Source: Lithospermum erythrorhizon
Lineage: Eukaryota > Streptophyta > Magnoliopsida > Boraginales > Boraginaceae
NCBI GenBank assembly: GCA_019722365.1
Contig: JADFUC010002242.1
Span: 62,001-126,000 of the forward strand
Reading direction: 5' to 3'
DNA: 64,000 nucleotides
Below are positions 1-12,900 of this stretch, piece after piece. Made by a program: the position numbers and the translations under genes. Position 1 is the first letter of the stretch; each line of letters begins with the position of its first letter. Below the pieces are notes generated by a model. The model searched no databases and was not told the DNA's origin. It saw nothing but the letters and a program-made list of their open reading frames with translations.

Positions 1-2270
1 AGCCTGGTGAACGCCGCGCCAAAAGTGCCGAGATTGAGTTGGCCGAGCTTCGGCCGGGGCAAAAGAGGGGCGACCGGAGATAGTCAGTACTAGCGACTTG
101 TGCCGAGACTGTGAGGAGTAGTTGGTCCGCCAGACTGGCCCTGTTGTGTTTATCAAAGGCAATCGTAGTTCGTCCGAAGAGCCCGACAATTTCTTCTACA
201 CAACATTTTCCCTCGCTGGGGATCGGGCGGATCCTGCAGGTAAAGCATCGAGTTCCGAGCGAGGTTACTGCTTTCGCTGCCAAGGTCGACCGGGTCAGCT
301 GTGGACGCGGGATTCGGAGCAGGTAGAGATCCGCTCGTTGTCGCTCTATATCTTCATGGTAGCTCAGTCTCTCCGCCCTCGAGCTGAGCGCCGCATTTCT
401 TCACCGCCATTACCGCGAAAGCGCGGGTATCGTGGCGCCAGGACGCCTGGAGCGCCAAGGGAGGTCGTATCACGGAGTCGAGGCTCGGGAGAGTAAATGG
501 ATAAACACCTGCAGTGGTGTCATTGTGAGGGCCGCATCAATGCAAGTACTCATCAAGAGGCACCGGATGCTCCTGGGCGCGACAGTACCTTGTTGTTACG
601 TGATATCGGTGACCAGGTACTTTTTACCCTAGCTACTCATTCTTTTATTTTCCGAGTTTCGTGATATTTTACCCTTATGCCTGAGTCCTTACTTGTTCCA
701 CTTATTATTATGACACCGCAGGAGTGTCTATCGAGGTTGAGCATGACATGTAGATTGTCCTCGAAGGCTAATAATCAATTGTTGGGCTTGTGGATCCTAC
801 TGCTTGAGCTAGTAGGATTTTGATTTTTATCTTCGGTAATGGACCTGGCTGGGGAGACATCATGCCAAGATTGATTGCCACCGTAAGGAGATTATTTTTG
901 CGAGTCCGGTAGCCGACATTCGCTTTTGAGGGAGATACGAAGATTCTACCATCGAGTTTTATTTCTCAAAGACTTGAGGCCGTGAAGTTACGCAAAGGTT
1001 TGGGCTGGGTTTCGTAAGTGGGTCGACTTGGAAAGAGAGAGAATGTGATTAGGAGGACGTTAAGGATGGTCCGCGAGTACGCCGATGTTTTTCCGGCGAG
1101 TCGCTAAAGTTTACCACCGTAGAAGCCGAGTTTCATGACAAGTAGTTTCGGTCCTGACCGATTTCTATTGCGCCAGATAATGGCTCCGGCAGAGTCGGTA
1201 GAGTCAAGACTCGCTTGCGCGAATCGCTGACAGGGGTTCATCGACTGAGCTGCTTCTCCGGGTGCACCGTTCTGCTTGCGGAAGAGCATGTACGCTGAGG
1301 TCGCGTGATCGACATGTGCACACAAAAGTGACTAATAAGAACCAAGTATCCGCTAAGCCGGGATATATGATTTATTTGACCACCGGTGGACGCGTATTTT
1401 CGAAGATTGATTTGAGATCCGTTATCACCGGGCTGGTGGATCAAAGAGAGCGACATTCGAATCAAATTTCTTTCATCCGTGTATAAGTACTCATGAAGTT
1501 TATGGTAATGCCAGTTGTCATTTCCACGCATCAGTTAGCTGCTTCATGGATTCGATGAACCGGGCGCTTTGGGGTTCCTGGATAAGCCTGTGATTGTGTT
1601 TATTGGCGATATTTTATCTATTCGGTTTAATTTAGAGTGAGCACGGTACTTCGCGGGTTGCGCTGGTGACGCTGGTGACAAAGACGCTTGTACGCTTAAG
1701 TTTAGTAAATGTGAATTCCTCGGTCAGCTAGCCACATGAGGCGACGGTACGGTGCCAACCGTAAGCGAGGCCGGGTGAATAATTGGGAGTCGCCCACGAG
1801 CGCCGACCGAGGCGAGGAGTTTCGTCTGACCGGGTATTGTGAGGCATCGTGGACTTCTTTGTTAATTACGACTGATGACTAAGCTGACTACGGCGGTGTT
1901 TCCTTTATTCGGGATGAGGATCATGAGAGATGTTTCAGTGGAGCAAAGACGGTTGACTATCGCACCGGTTTTAGCCTCTACCATCCGGTCCGAGGGCATG
2001 TGGACATACAACGACGCTGGCCTCTAATCGTGGGTCATTTACAGATTACGTAGAATCGAGCAGCTGACGCTTACGCTTCCTCTTAATTCGACCCACCCAT
2101 CTGAAAGGCTGGCGCAACATTGTCTTCTGTCGATGAGAAGGATGGTAAGTTTAAATAACCCATTCCTTACCAATACATGCTGATAGTGCTATGTTTCTCG
2201 GTGGAGATGTCAGCGAAATTAAAACTCTCAAGTCGAAGAGCTGAGAATTCAACAACCTATTTATTACAGA
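1..2270 (+). pseudogene. Ty3/gypsy (chromovirus-like) gag-pol remnant
   Basis: Decayed polyprotein reading left to right in several frames. A CCHC-like knuckle (CFRCQGRPGQLWTRDSE) lies near 265-320. Around 780-960 is the protease-to-RT linker, recognisable as the LGMDWL..HHAKIDCHRKEI region through broken pieces such as 'KEIIFASPG'. RT follows: 'YADVFPA' near 1075, 'IMAPAE' near 1175, FSKIDLRS at 1398-1421, 'FMVMP' near 1500, VFI.DIL near 1597-1617, and 'FSKCEFLGQ' near 1700. These are the standard RT blocks of plant Ty3/gypsy elements. RNase H is barely traceable and I see no integrase or chromodomain before the LTR-like sequence, so the 3' half of pol appears deleted. Many 1-3 bp indels interrupt the frames. 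The LTR downstream at 2170-4560 is probably its own 3' LTR. Confident as gypsy pol; the Tekay/Del-type assignment is an inference from the LTR. Confidence 0.8.
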
Positions 2271-3419
2271 TATTTCGGCTCAGAAAGGACCCTGAGGATA
2301 GTATAAATAATTTTGGAATAATATCGAGCATCGGTATTTAGCATTTACGAAAGAATATATGCCTCGGGAATAACACAAATCGAACGGGCTTCGGCTGAGA
2401 TTTGGTCATGGGTGTAAAATTAACCGAAACCAAACGAACTTAAATTCTTCCCCTAAATATCCCAATCACTACCACTATCTCCATCCTCATCTAAACCTTC
2501 TTATTTATCTACTACCGAAATTCTCCATTCTCGAAATTTTTTCCATTTCTCTCATCGATTGCTTAAATTCAAGAACAAAAGCCATATTTTTCTTCTCTCA
2601 TCATCCTCATCATATCTAAAGAAAGACAAATCTTTTGAGATATTTCTTGAGTTTCTCAAGAGTTGACTTTTATGGATTTTTTTTGACTTTTAGATCTTGA
2701 ATTTATTATGTTAGAAATATTATTCGAGTATCGTGATAGTGGATTAATGTGTGATTTTTGAGCTTTTATTATCAAGGTTAAAGCGTGTGTAAGTCGGTGG
2801 CCACCTTATCGACTTTTCTTAAAACGAACTTTAAATTGTAATACGAGGTTGTAGGACTTTAATATAGTTGTTTCTGGGGTATAGAATTATCAAGTTCGAT
2901 ATGGATGTGTATCATTGAGAAAGTCTGGGGAAAGTTCGTATAGCATTTAGCTTGAATCGAGGTTGTATTTAATGGATTAATTATTGTCAATCGATTGTCG
3001 GATCGATTAACGTGCTTAAAGTTATATTGGGGTAATCAAAGCGATGACCTAATATTGAGATTTTAATGTAAGTCATGACAAGTTATGTTGGAATATTAAA
3101 AGCCAGATACCAATCTTCGGGGATGTATGATCATAAAGGTCAGAATTTGAATCACGACGCCGTATAACACTGGGTTTATATAGATGCTAAGAGAGGTTAT
3201 TCTACAAATGCTAAGAGTAATGTATACTGAATAGAGCCGAGCCCGATCTGGAAGACGCAGGACCGCCTGTAGTCATTATTATCGCTTTTGGGCTCGAGGC
3301 GAAGACAAATCTACTTAATGACCTTTCATATATATTATTGCCAGATATTACGTTATGGATATCTGGGATTATTCTGATATGTGTATCAGGCGACATGATT
3401 GATACTATGTGTAAACTTT

Positions 3420-3560
3420 GATTTATGATTCATATGATGAAATAATTGAGATTTTGGGTTATATTACGAGATAATCGAGATTATGATTCATAATGGGCGA
3501 TATTAGCGATTATGATTTATAATACGTGGATAGTTGTGAATATGATTCATGTTATGATAT
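3420..3560 (+). repeat. Degenerate tandem repeat inside LTR A
   Basis: Roughly 40-bp units built on 'GATTATGATTCATAAT' recur about four times. The inverted LTR at 42050-42210 has a matching ATGATT/AATCAT-rich stretch, so the repeat belongs to the LTR family rather than to a local expansion. Confidence 0.6.
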
Positions 3561-3749
3561 TTTATGGGTCAGCAGGTCACGTGTTTCATCGCTTTTGTGT
3601 GTTACTCTCATGAGTCAAGCAAAGGATTCCTAATCGGAGGTTCAAAGGCGCCAAGATATCATACTGGTCACCATGATTCGGGAGGCTCAGTGATACATCG
3701 AGGCATGTGAAATGGGTCTAGAGGATTTATAGAGGCCTCATCCTGACAT

Positions 3750-3885
3750 GCAGTCGATTCCTCATACGTGTATTATTTTGGAGGCGGATTCTCATACGTG
3801 TATTATTTGGAGCTGATTCCCTCCAAGGTATTATTTGAGGCGATTCCTCACAAGGTATTATTTGAGCGGATTCCTCATTTGATGC
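3750..3885 (+). repeat. Minisatellite inside LTR A, about 28-bp unit, 4 copies
   Basis: Four to five head-to-tail copies of GATTCCTCAYACGTGTATTA followed by TTTGGAGGC. The first two copies are nearly identical and the later ones drift to 'CACAAGGTATTATTTGA'. The inverted LTR (41700-41815) contains the same motif. A 67-codon ORF through the array is a by-product of its period and is not a gene. Confidence 0.75.
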
Positions 3886-4569
3886 CTTGTACGAAACCGC
3901 TTTCCCTTGATGAATATGCGTTATTTATGATTATAAGCCTACGCAGTATAGTATTATGTAACATCATATAAAGAGGATTCTATGAGTCATGGACTCGTTA
4001 TTCATCGTGGCCTCGGCTGATGATAAGCATATGTTATTTATATATATGAATATTGTGAGCATGATCAAGTTCCTACAGATTTTGTATTCACTCACCCAAT
4101 AGTCACTTTCTTTACGTGCGGGCGCTTTTATGCCTGGGTGCTCTAAGAGGTCGATCGCCGAGGTCGCTGAGAAATTCTGCATCGATAGGTCATGACAAGA
4201 TCGCATTTATATGGCATGTGAATTCCTCATCGGCCATTTCGTCATTGGCCGATTCAGAGATTGTTAGATTGGGTATCAGATTTCATCAGGGGTCCGCTTG
4301 TCATACTTTCCCTATGCTGCATTTTGGATTCTTCAGATTCTTTGAGTTGGCAATTAAGGTGAATTTGTATTACGTTGTTCGTTGTTTTATTGTATATGTC
4401 GTTGGGCTCACCACGATGGACAAAAGTATTTTTATTATTATTAATGTCAAACGAAGTCTTTTACGTCATTATCCATCGACGCGACTCAAGCGTATGTTGC
4501 CACGACCTTAACTCGTGGCGGCCGAATTGGGCGGGTCGCGTTACGTGAGGGTTTCAGGTCATCGTTCTT

Positions 4570-5560
4570 CCAACTCGTGTAATCACACCGGCTGAAGTCA
4601 AGCTCGGATATTTGATCATCTCATACCTTCATTTCTCCATTCATGTTGAAACACTACACAAAATAATAATGCAACAATATTGAGTCCTTTATTTATAGAT
4701 AAGGTTATGCACGTAGTTAATATTGTTCTAAAAATTTTAATGCCATTTTTATTATATCCTTTGTTAAGCTGTCACGTAAAGTTGTAATGTTGACATGACC
4801 ACTTACAAATTTCTCACATGGTTAAACAGAAATAAATATATTGGGGCTTTAAAGCACGTAATCTGGGTTGAATAGTCTCTTGTGGTGGGCTTGCTTTGGC
4901 ACTTGGCAGCATCATCTTGATTTGAAATTTTCTAATTTCTACTGATTTGATGTTCAAGGAACTAAAACAACACAAATATTTGTTTATTAATAACAAGTAA
5001 AACTCGTAAGAATAAAATCCAAAATGCTTGAAGTTTCATGCATCGATCAAAAACAGTACATGAATATTCACTTGTTATCCATGGACTAGGCATTTCGCCT
5101 GATCTCAAGTTGACATTCTCGTTTCCGTTTCATCCATCATTGCTCAAGGAGAGATTCTCTATGACTCAAGACGCTCTGCTATCTGCATTTGCTCAACTAT
5201 GAATTGTAAAATATACCAACATATATAATTTTTAACATATTTTAATATTAAGATGATAAATTCGATCCCAAACACCAGAATAAAGCATCTCGCTTCTCGC
5301 TTGTATATATTAAAATCGCATAATTTATTAATTTCACTCATAAAAAAACATATTTTACCCTTTTTTAGAGGGACGTATGTAGTAACAATACTCTCTACCA
5401 ATCCTTAATGCTTGTCAAGCATGCTGTTTTTTTTTGTTTTTAAGATATCGATCATTTGATAATTTTAGGTTTCATTTAATATTTTCAAAACTGAAAAATT
5501 TATGGAAAATATATTTATGAGAAATATATTTAATTTCATTAATTAAGGATATATTTGATA
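4570..5560. other. AT-rich spacer, no gene seen
   Basis: No conserved protein motif, RNA gene or clear repeat structure was found. Short ORFs of 60-80 codons occur on the minus strand but have no recognisable content. Confidence 0.5.
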
Positions 5561-6224
5561 AAATACGATATAGAATAAAATAAAATGTTAAACGGAGTAG
5601 CAACACTAATAAAGTATCGACCGGTTCGGTCCAAGTTTCAGATGCGACCGCATCCATCCGATAAAAACCGCCAGTAATCCGTAACCGTCCGTAAGTTTTT
5701 GTAAAAAATGGACCGAAACCGTCCGAGCACAACCGGGCGATAACTCGTCCAATCTCGGATTTGTATCCAAACCGAATAAACCGAGTAAACCGCATAAACC
5801 GAGTAAAAGATCCATAAAGATCCTAAAAGTATCCATAAAAGATCCAACTACATGAAAATAACTAACTTGAAAATGACTTAATCGGGCTTCGTAAAAAATT
5901 TCATCAATCGTGCACCGCAAAATAGGTCAAAACATACAAAGATACAACATTCATCATGTTATTGCCAAAGATACACCATATTACGACAAAAGAGGCAAAG
6001 TAGCATAACAAATCTTTTACATTTAATCAGTTTCGTAACACATTCATCATAGCTTTACAAGATTTATTTCATCAAGTGGTCAGCCGTTGAAGCTTCTCCG
6101 TATTCTTCACCAAATGAGCATTGCAGCTTATTATCCACGCATTCTTCAAGCAAGAAAGCAAATCAATTAAAATATCATAAAATACAAAAAAAATATACAA
6201 GAAGAGTTAAAACATATGAAAATG

Positions 6225-8700
6225 CTTTGTCCACGAATTCTTCAATCCATACATCTCTTTAACCCAATTCCGCCCACAAAGTTAAGCATCTTAACCGGCT
6301 GACGTTTTCATTGATGCTCTTTTAGGATCAATTACTCGCTTGCCCGCACTAAAAGTGGATTCCGGCGTTTGTAACCGAATGTAGAGAATATCTTTGCCAT
6401 TTTAGAAAGAATATGATATTTGGCTTCATTAGCCATCCACCAAGTTAACACATCAAACTTAATCCTCGGCACATTTCAACGGAACTCTCCCAAATAACAT
6501 TCAAGATCGATGAAGTGCCAATACTATCATCAGCTTCAAGGAACGCTCAAACGCCTTTCCCCATTCATAACAAGAAGAGTTTTGGATTATTTTGGAAGTT
6601 TGAGGCCACATTGTCATGGACCTGCTCATGAGCTTAACCATGAGGATAACTTATTCAGGGACAATTCCGCTTGATACATTTTTTAAGGCCATCACCATTT
6701 GATACAAGAATCGATATACCCATACAATGAAAATCATTTTATACCTAACATAAAATGGCAAATATACCGTATCGTATTAACTCATCATTGGTATTTTAGT
6801 TACCAAAAATGCAGAATAGGCAAACTGTTATGCAACTGAAATGCAGAAATAGGCAAACTGTTATGCAAATGGCAACACAAATGTCCTCAGAATACTGTTA
6901 TGTCATCATTGGCATAATGGTTACCACAAATGCATATTAGAAATCGTATCACACCGCAACAAGCTCATAAATGGCAACACAAACAACCTCAAAATAGGCA
7001 TTATAGTTACCATAACGTAGACAGCAACATAATAGCAACACAAATAACCTCGTATCGCTTATGTCATCATTGGCAACAGATAAAGCAACACATTGTGAAA
7101 CACTAGAATAAAGTAACACCGCAGTAAAATAGAATAAGCAACACCGTGTATCAGTAACAAATGTAATAGGCAACAACAAAGTCAAGAACAACAAATTAAG
7201 GTACCTCGGATCAAGCACGCCCCAACGGATATCAAGAGATTACTTTCATGTAATTAATACTTATTTCATTTGGCTTCCATTTCCATTGCAAGTATACCCA
7301 AGTGTTGACATGGGACTTTCACACGCCGATCCAAGAGTTAATTTTAATCCTATACACCAAATTTAGAAACGTTTACAAATAAAAGATGCTGCCACTAATT
7401 ATCTCAAGAATACCGCGAACACTTCCAAAATTAGATATATCACAAATGACATTCCAATAAGTAGGATCAAGCAAATAAAGGTGTAAACGCAGCATTTTCT
7501 TTCTCCGGCATATCTAAAGCATATCGTTTCAGAGTAAAGCCGAAGAAATGGGACAACATCAACCAAAGCGGAATTCCATCTAGTTTCGTATCCAATACTA
7601 GCATCTTCCCTGTTGTAACTTAGTCGATCTTTTTAAATGCCTACATCTGACCTCGTAATTCAACAAATACCTCACACCACTTCGACCTTATCAACCACCG
7701 GCTCGATGAGATAAGTCCATCTCAACTAAGAAGTTCAGCATGCGCACAACATCTAACATGAATGCCTCAAGAGGAGGTTCAATCTATTACTAAAAATCTA
7801 CTCAATCTGGGGAATGCACTATCATTTGCGTAGGCTCAGACATATCATTCGCAGCATTATCAACAGAACGGACATTACTTTTTCCCTAATCCGCCAATCA
7901 TCCATCACCTTTTAACAATTTTCTAAAGAATAACCTCACCGTGAATTGAGTGGGGCACATCAGTAAAAGATAGGACTCTCTTATTCGCTTGCCATTTAAG
8001 ATCAATGAATTGCCGTAATGGGCCATATACCCAATTTTTGCCCACTGCATCACCAATGCATCGCTTGTCAAACTTATCCTATTATTAACTAAAGACATAG
8101 CTTTTTTCATCTTAATTTCGACAATAAAAAGACTCACAATCTTTCTTAACAACAGGTCTAGTAATCCTAATATATCAAGGATATTTCCCTAAGAAACTTT
8201 ATTAAATATAACTCCTTCCATCATGTGTTTTATTACCTGCGACCTAAAATCATATGAAAGAAGAAGTTCTCTAACCTGGGAGCGATCATTTTACGAACTA
8301 AACCAGTTTACTAGCATCACCAAGATTAAGAGTAGACTGAGATGATGTTTTCTCACCATGACCTAAGCTCAACTTCCTTTTAAAACAGTTGTCTAAGTGT
8401 TTTTGGCATTGGGAAGATTTACGCGATACTGTGATCATGCTCGGGTATTAAATTTAACACCATTTACATTTCCATTTTGTATACCATATCCTACTAACAC
8501 ACAAGATCCATTTCCTTAAGGACAACGGATTTTCTTGCCGCTACCTTGCCATGCATTGTTCGGCCGCTGGTCATCCGCTCGCGATGTAATCACCGCGCTG
8601 TCAATTCCATCAAACGCCGGGATCGCTTGCTAACCAAAGAAATTTCAATCTCTATTCCCCAATAGTCTCATCGCCATTATATTCATCCATCAAGGAAATA
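6225..8700 (-). pseudogene. hAT transposase remnant (BED finger to dimerisation domain)
   Basis: Read on the minus strand from high to low coordinates. Near 8360-8480 is a BED-like finger with a 'KCKWC' knuckle and a later 'CQKHLDNCFKRK'. Near 7870-8160 comes the RNase-H-like core, 'NNRISLTSDA' then 'GYMAHY' and later 'VDNAANDM', corresponding to family blocks around NRVSLTTD and VDNASAND. At 6225-6470 is the C-terminal hAT dimerisation domain, with FDVLTWWMANEAKYHILSK, then 'KRVIDPKRASMKT' and 'CGRNWVKEMYG' after allowing small frame breaks. Numerous stops and shifts rule out function. About 650 bp of low-complexity sequence (6780-7220) separates the core from the dimerisation domain. Identification as hAT is firm; the exact clade is not. 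Confidence 0.85.
6800..7220. repeat. Short direct repeats, GGCAACACAAA / AAATGCAGAAATAGGCAAAC type
   Basis: A block at 6810-6835 (GCAGAATAGGCAAACTGTTA) recurs at 6843-6868, and GGCAACACAAA-like words recur with TCATCATTGGCA about every 60-90 bp up to 7180. This is a degraded local amplification inside the hAT remnant. The minus-strand ORF at 6949-7218 follows from this composition. Confidence 0.55.
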
Positions 8701-8814
8701 AAGATATGACTTAATCTGAAAGTTATTATTAAAGACTAACGTAAAAGTATTAGTTTATTACAAATTTACAACAATAATTACAAAATGAAAATTACCAATT
8801 ATAAATGAATTAAC

Positions 8815-9480
8815 CTAATTGAAAACCCTAATTGAATTACCCTAACACCAATTACAGTAATTGAATCCTCAATTATAAACCCTAATTAAAACTCCTAATT
8901 CAATTAATTCTAATCAGAAGCCCCAATCGAACTCAATTAAAACCCTAATTCAATTACCCTAAGTTGAATCCCTAATTGTAAGCCCCTAATCAGGAACCCT
9001 AATTCACCACCTTAATCAACTTTAATCGCAAACCCTAATCGAATCAAGTAAAACCCTAATCTAATCAGAACCCCTCATTCAATTACCCTAATCGATCCCT
9101 AATCCAAACCCTAATCTAATCTGTAGAAACCCCACTGAATTCCCAAAATAAAAACTCAGAATTGGAATTTTAATTAAATCAAAAACCTAATTAAGTCCCT
9201 AACCAAAAACCCTAACCTCAAAATCCCTAATTCAAAACATAACTACTAAAATTAAAAGCATTTATGTACCCGGCTAAAAATCGTTAACCCAAAATATAAA
9301 GAAAAATCAAAAGAACCCAAAATATAGCAAAATCAAACATGCTTTTTAAAAAACCAAATCAAAGATGCTTTAAAATAACTTCAAACATGTTTTAAAAACC
9401 AAATCAAAGATGTTTTAAAAATAACACCATTTTTAAACATGTTTGTAAATTAAAATCTATTAATAACCCTAATTAAAAAT
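8815..9480. repeat. Degenerate AACCCTAATT-rich stretch
   Basis: More than twenty occurrences of CCCTAAT or near matches, mostly as ACCCTAATTNAATT, spaced irregularly. It resembles the plant telomere hexamer-plus-one (CCCTAAA), but no two perfect units are in tandem. It is better read as an AT-rich minisatellite or the untranslated leader of the hAT element than as an interstitial telomere. Confidence 0.5.
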
Positions 9481-9951
9481 ACCTAAATCGACGTAAGAAA
9501 CGTCAATATCAAGGACTCGAAGAATCGAAATAAAAAGCTTCATAAAAAATATCAACTAATCCATCTAATCAAACAAACATAACTACATAACAACAAAAAG
9601 TTTTACTTAATTACGTTTACGACGAGATACCAAGACTGGCAGACGATACAGAAAGGGGTGAGGGATGGAAATAACAAAAACGAAGAAATTAGGCTTCAAT
9701 TTTATAATGTAGCTTACATACCCTTACCGGCTAATCCACCTGGACTATGGCCTTAACGGTTCGGCCGTCAAATTTTATATCCCGATCCGATCCGCTCTAT
9801 CTAAGTGAGCACTTGCCCCGCTTCATTGCTTGGTCATGCATGATCATGGATAATCCGCCCGCGAACAGCACTAAGCAACACTGACTCTCAACTCTTGAGG
9901 TTTCTTGAACAACGATCTCTGCTGTCTGCTCCCAACTCTGAGCTTCCTACC

Positions 9952-12900
9952 ATGGTGAGCTCTACCCCACCCCTACCCTCATGAGCACAATTCAACTACA
10001 CAAATAAATATTCTAATTAATTAGTTAAATATGTGTTTATTTTTGGATTTTTTCAGGATTACTTGAAAACAGTAGTCCCTTCTCACCTCCTAGCTGAGAG
10101 AGGCTCCAACCTTGTCATAATCAATCCAGGTTCCAATTTCACTCACAAAAAAATACAATAAAAAATACCCATGTTTGTTTATCTATGTTATTGATAATTT
10201 TGATTGTTTAATGTTATTTGAGCTAAGTAGTTTAATTGTTGTATTTATGTTGAAGGGTCTGGTAATATAAGAATTGGGTTAGCTCAACATGATGTACCAT
10301 TCAATATTCCTCATTGTATTGCTCGTAGAACCACTCAAACCCCCAAAAAGATTTTGCAAGATCAGGTTTTTTTCGGTCTCTTTCAATATTTTGTAAAATG
10401 TTATCAATGTATTAATCGGAGATTTGCAAAAATGGCATTTTTTTTTGCAAATAGCACCACTATGATAAAACAGTATCTTAGTATTTTACAAAAATATCGT
10501 TTGAATCTAATGTATACAGTATACATCTATATCATATGTATCAAACTGTTTCAGAAGATATTTTTTGTTTTTATATTAGGAAGTGTGCTATTTTTTGCAG
10601 CTTTTTATAATTGGTGGTAGTTTTGCAAGAAAGAAATGTTAAAAGGTGCTACTTTTTTTGCAAATTTTCCATCTAAGAATGGCTCAGTTAATGTTTTTTG
10701 AATTTTTTTTGTTTGGGTCACAGTTGCTTAATTCCCATGTTACAACGGCGCAACATGTGGAGCGCGAGAGGGCGTATGATATCGTGAGTAATAAACTTAT
10801 GTATTTTCTTATTCAGATGCTCATGTTACTATAGGGTTGAAATTGATTTATATTGCGTATGGAGAGTATAAATTCATGTTGAAGCTCATGGGCTTATTTT
10901 GAAGAGCTTCATAGAGATGTAATACATAAAGCATATTTAGTTAAATGCTAAAAATCCATCTTTTGCTAATTATGGATAACCTTAGCAAAGTCATTTAACA
11001 TATACTAGTCGAAGAGGTTCTTAGTTTATGTCTTCATGTGGTAAGCAATGCATTTCCCCAACCCCAGTATTTTCTCCCATCTGTGTTCCAAAGTGCTTAT
11101 GCATTTTTCATGAAGTGCTTAAATTTGAACTTGTTTATGTACTGTCCACATGCAGAGTATTTAGGAAGTGAAGTATAATTTATGCATGTTTGTTATCAGA
11201 TTGCATCTTTGCTGAAAATACCGTTCCTTGATGAAGATGGTGGGAACAGGTCATTTTCACAAAAGGTAATGTTGTTATATTCGTGATGTATGATGTTTTA
11301 TACTATTAAAAAAGTTCTAGATTTCCAACATATATTCTACCGACTCGTTATGTAATTTTGTTATCGAAGTATAAATGTGTAATCTGAGTTGATTTTTCTC
11401 TTGAATCTTAATAACCTCAACTAAACCATGCAAAATAATGTTAGAGTGACACCGTGAAGTCATATGTAATCACTTAATCTTATTGAAGAATCAACCCTGC
11501 AGATGGGTCGTGTAGATGGCTATCCTCCACATGAAAGCCAAAAGGAACCAGCCTTCTCTTGGACTGATGTTATAGAAAGAGGTGATATTACATCTTCATC
11601 ATCAGGAAATGAATCCTATTTTCATGACTTATCTCATGTTGGTTTCATTTCGAACGATGCACTATTTTCTTGGTTGTTCTGAAAGCAGGAAACTTATACC
11701 ACATATGCTTGCCTGTTCCTTTCATACACATCGTATCGAAACAAGTCTGTTTCCTACTGAATTTTATCTTTTAATGCATCATTTCTAAGAAGCATTTTTG
11801 TTATTACCACAAATAGTAAGACTATGACTAAAGCTTCAGAAGGTGTGAAGTTGTTGAAGATTCAACTTTAGTCTTATATACATCTTGCCATAATCTCTTC
11901 ACTAATACCTACAGAGAAGGTGTTCTCCTGAGCCTTTTATTTTATTTCAAAAATTTTGCTTGAGCCATCAAGCATTCTTAATGCTTATTTTATAACAACT
12001 TTTCCTTTCAGTTAACTCAAATAACAAAGATGAGCCAGGTGAGTCCCTTCTCCAAAGAGAATGCGCTGACAGTAAAGAGCCTATTTCGAGTGGAAACAAG
12101 TACAAAGAGTACATATGTGGGGAGGAAGCCTTGACAATATCCCCAACAGAACCTTATTGCTTACGTCGTCCCATACGGAGAGGTCATCTTAACATCTCAC
12201 TTCATTATCCGATGCAGCAGGTACAGTCTCCATTTTGTCACTTGCTTGAGATATAGATTTTAATAATCCCTTAAAAAAATTTGGCTTAACAAAGATTTGA
12301 ATCCTTTTCTTAATTTATAAAAATATATTCCTTCCGTAGTATAGTTCTTCAATGAATGATGCCACCTATTTCAAATCATGAAATAAGGTAGAGATAAGGC
12401 CACAAATATGTACCAACATCTTGCGATGATGCTCTAAAGAGGAACTAAAATAATTTTATGTATGGAGCAGATTCTTTTTCTGGTGATGTTTCCAGCATCT
12501 TTGTTTTCTGATTTGAGTTTAGTAGAATATATTGAATGTTAAATTGGTGAATTAATGTTGAATTGAAGTAGGGCACCCATCAAGCTTCTGGCACAGATAT
12601 AGCCATAAACAGAGTTATTTGCATGTACTCAATAGTTTCCTCTATCCATTTTTGGCTGCTCACAAGGTGATTGAAGACCTGCAAGCTATTTGGGATTGGG
12701 TTTTAGTTGAGAAGTTGCAAATCCCTCACAGTCAAAGAAATATGTACTCTGCGGTTCTTGTGGTTCCCGAGACTTTTGACAACCGAGGTACATTCACTGG
12801 GCGTGGTTATTTGGTACTGAACTTTGACAGAAGTTATGGACATCTATGATACTCTGTGCATTGATCCCTTAAACATTCTTTCCATTAGCAATGATTTGTG

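Larger units (their letters stand above)
2170..4560 (+). repeat. Long terminal repeat A (chromovirus-like)
   Basis: Non-coding sequence of about 2.4 kb that aligns by eye with two other stretches here: 41085-43810 (inverted) and 54640-57030 (same direction). Shared landmarks are a GATAGTATAAAT promoter core (TATA at 2302-2309), a CCTAAATATCCCA leader near 2450, a T/C-rich 5' untranslated segment, and a 'TTTTGAGATATTTCTTGAG' block at 2632-2650. Near the end is 'GATGGACAAAAG' followed by ATT repeats and AATGTC, shared with the inverted copy. A GC-rich end near 4520-4545 resembles the usual terminus of such LTRs. It follows gypsy pol directly, so it is read as a 3' LTR. Both edges are approximate; no target-site duplication could be assigned. 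Confidence 0.7.
5570..9700 (-). mobile_element. Decayed hAT-superfamily DNA transposon
   Basis: A region of about 4 kb carrying broken hAT transposase on the minus strand. The left subterminal part (5600-5830) is built from 'CCGAATAAACCGAGTAAACCG'-type words and CCGGTTCGGTCC, the short-word composition usual for plant hAT ends. The right part (8815-9480) is a degenerate CCCTAAT-rich stretch. I could not pin terminal inverted repeats or an 8-bp target duplication, so both edges are approximate. The right edge lies a few hundred bases upstream of the ARP9 start codon, so this element may have displaced or contributed promoter sequence to that gene. Confidence 0.7.

Noticed and set aside
5472..5920. 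Three overlapping minus-strand ORFs of 69-107 codons
   Set aside because: They read through the CCGAATAAACCGAGTAAACC-type subterminal words of the hAT element; no family resemblance.
8815..9480. Interstitial telomeric repeat
   Set aside because: CCCTAAT words are spaced irregularly and never form perfect CCCTAAA tandems.
12573..12611. Possible extra ARP9 exon (GGCACCCATCAAGCTTCTGG, with AG before and GT after)
   Set aside because: Family proteins go straight from the HYP.QQ end of exon 7 to VIEDLQAIWDWV of exon 8 and the phases already fit; the peptide has no counterpart I recall.
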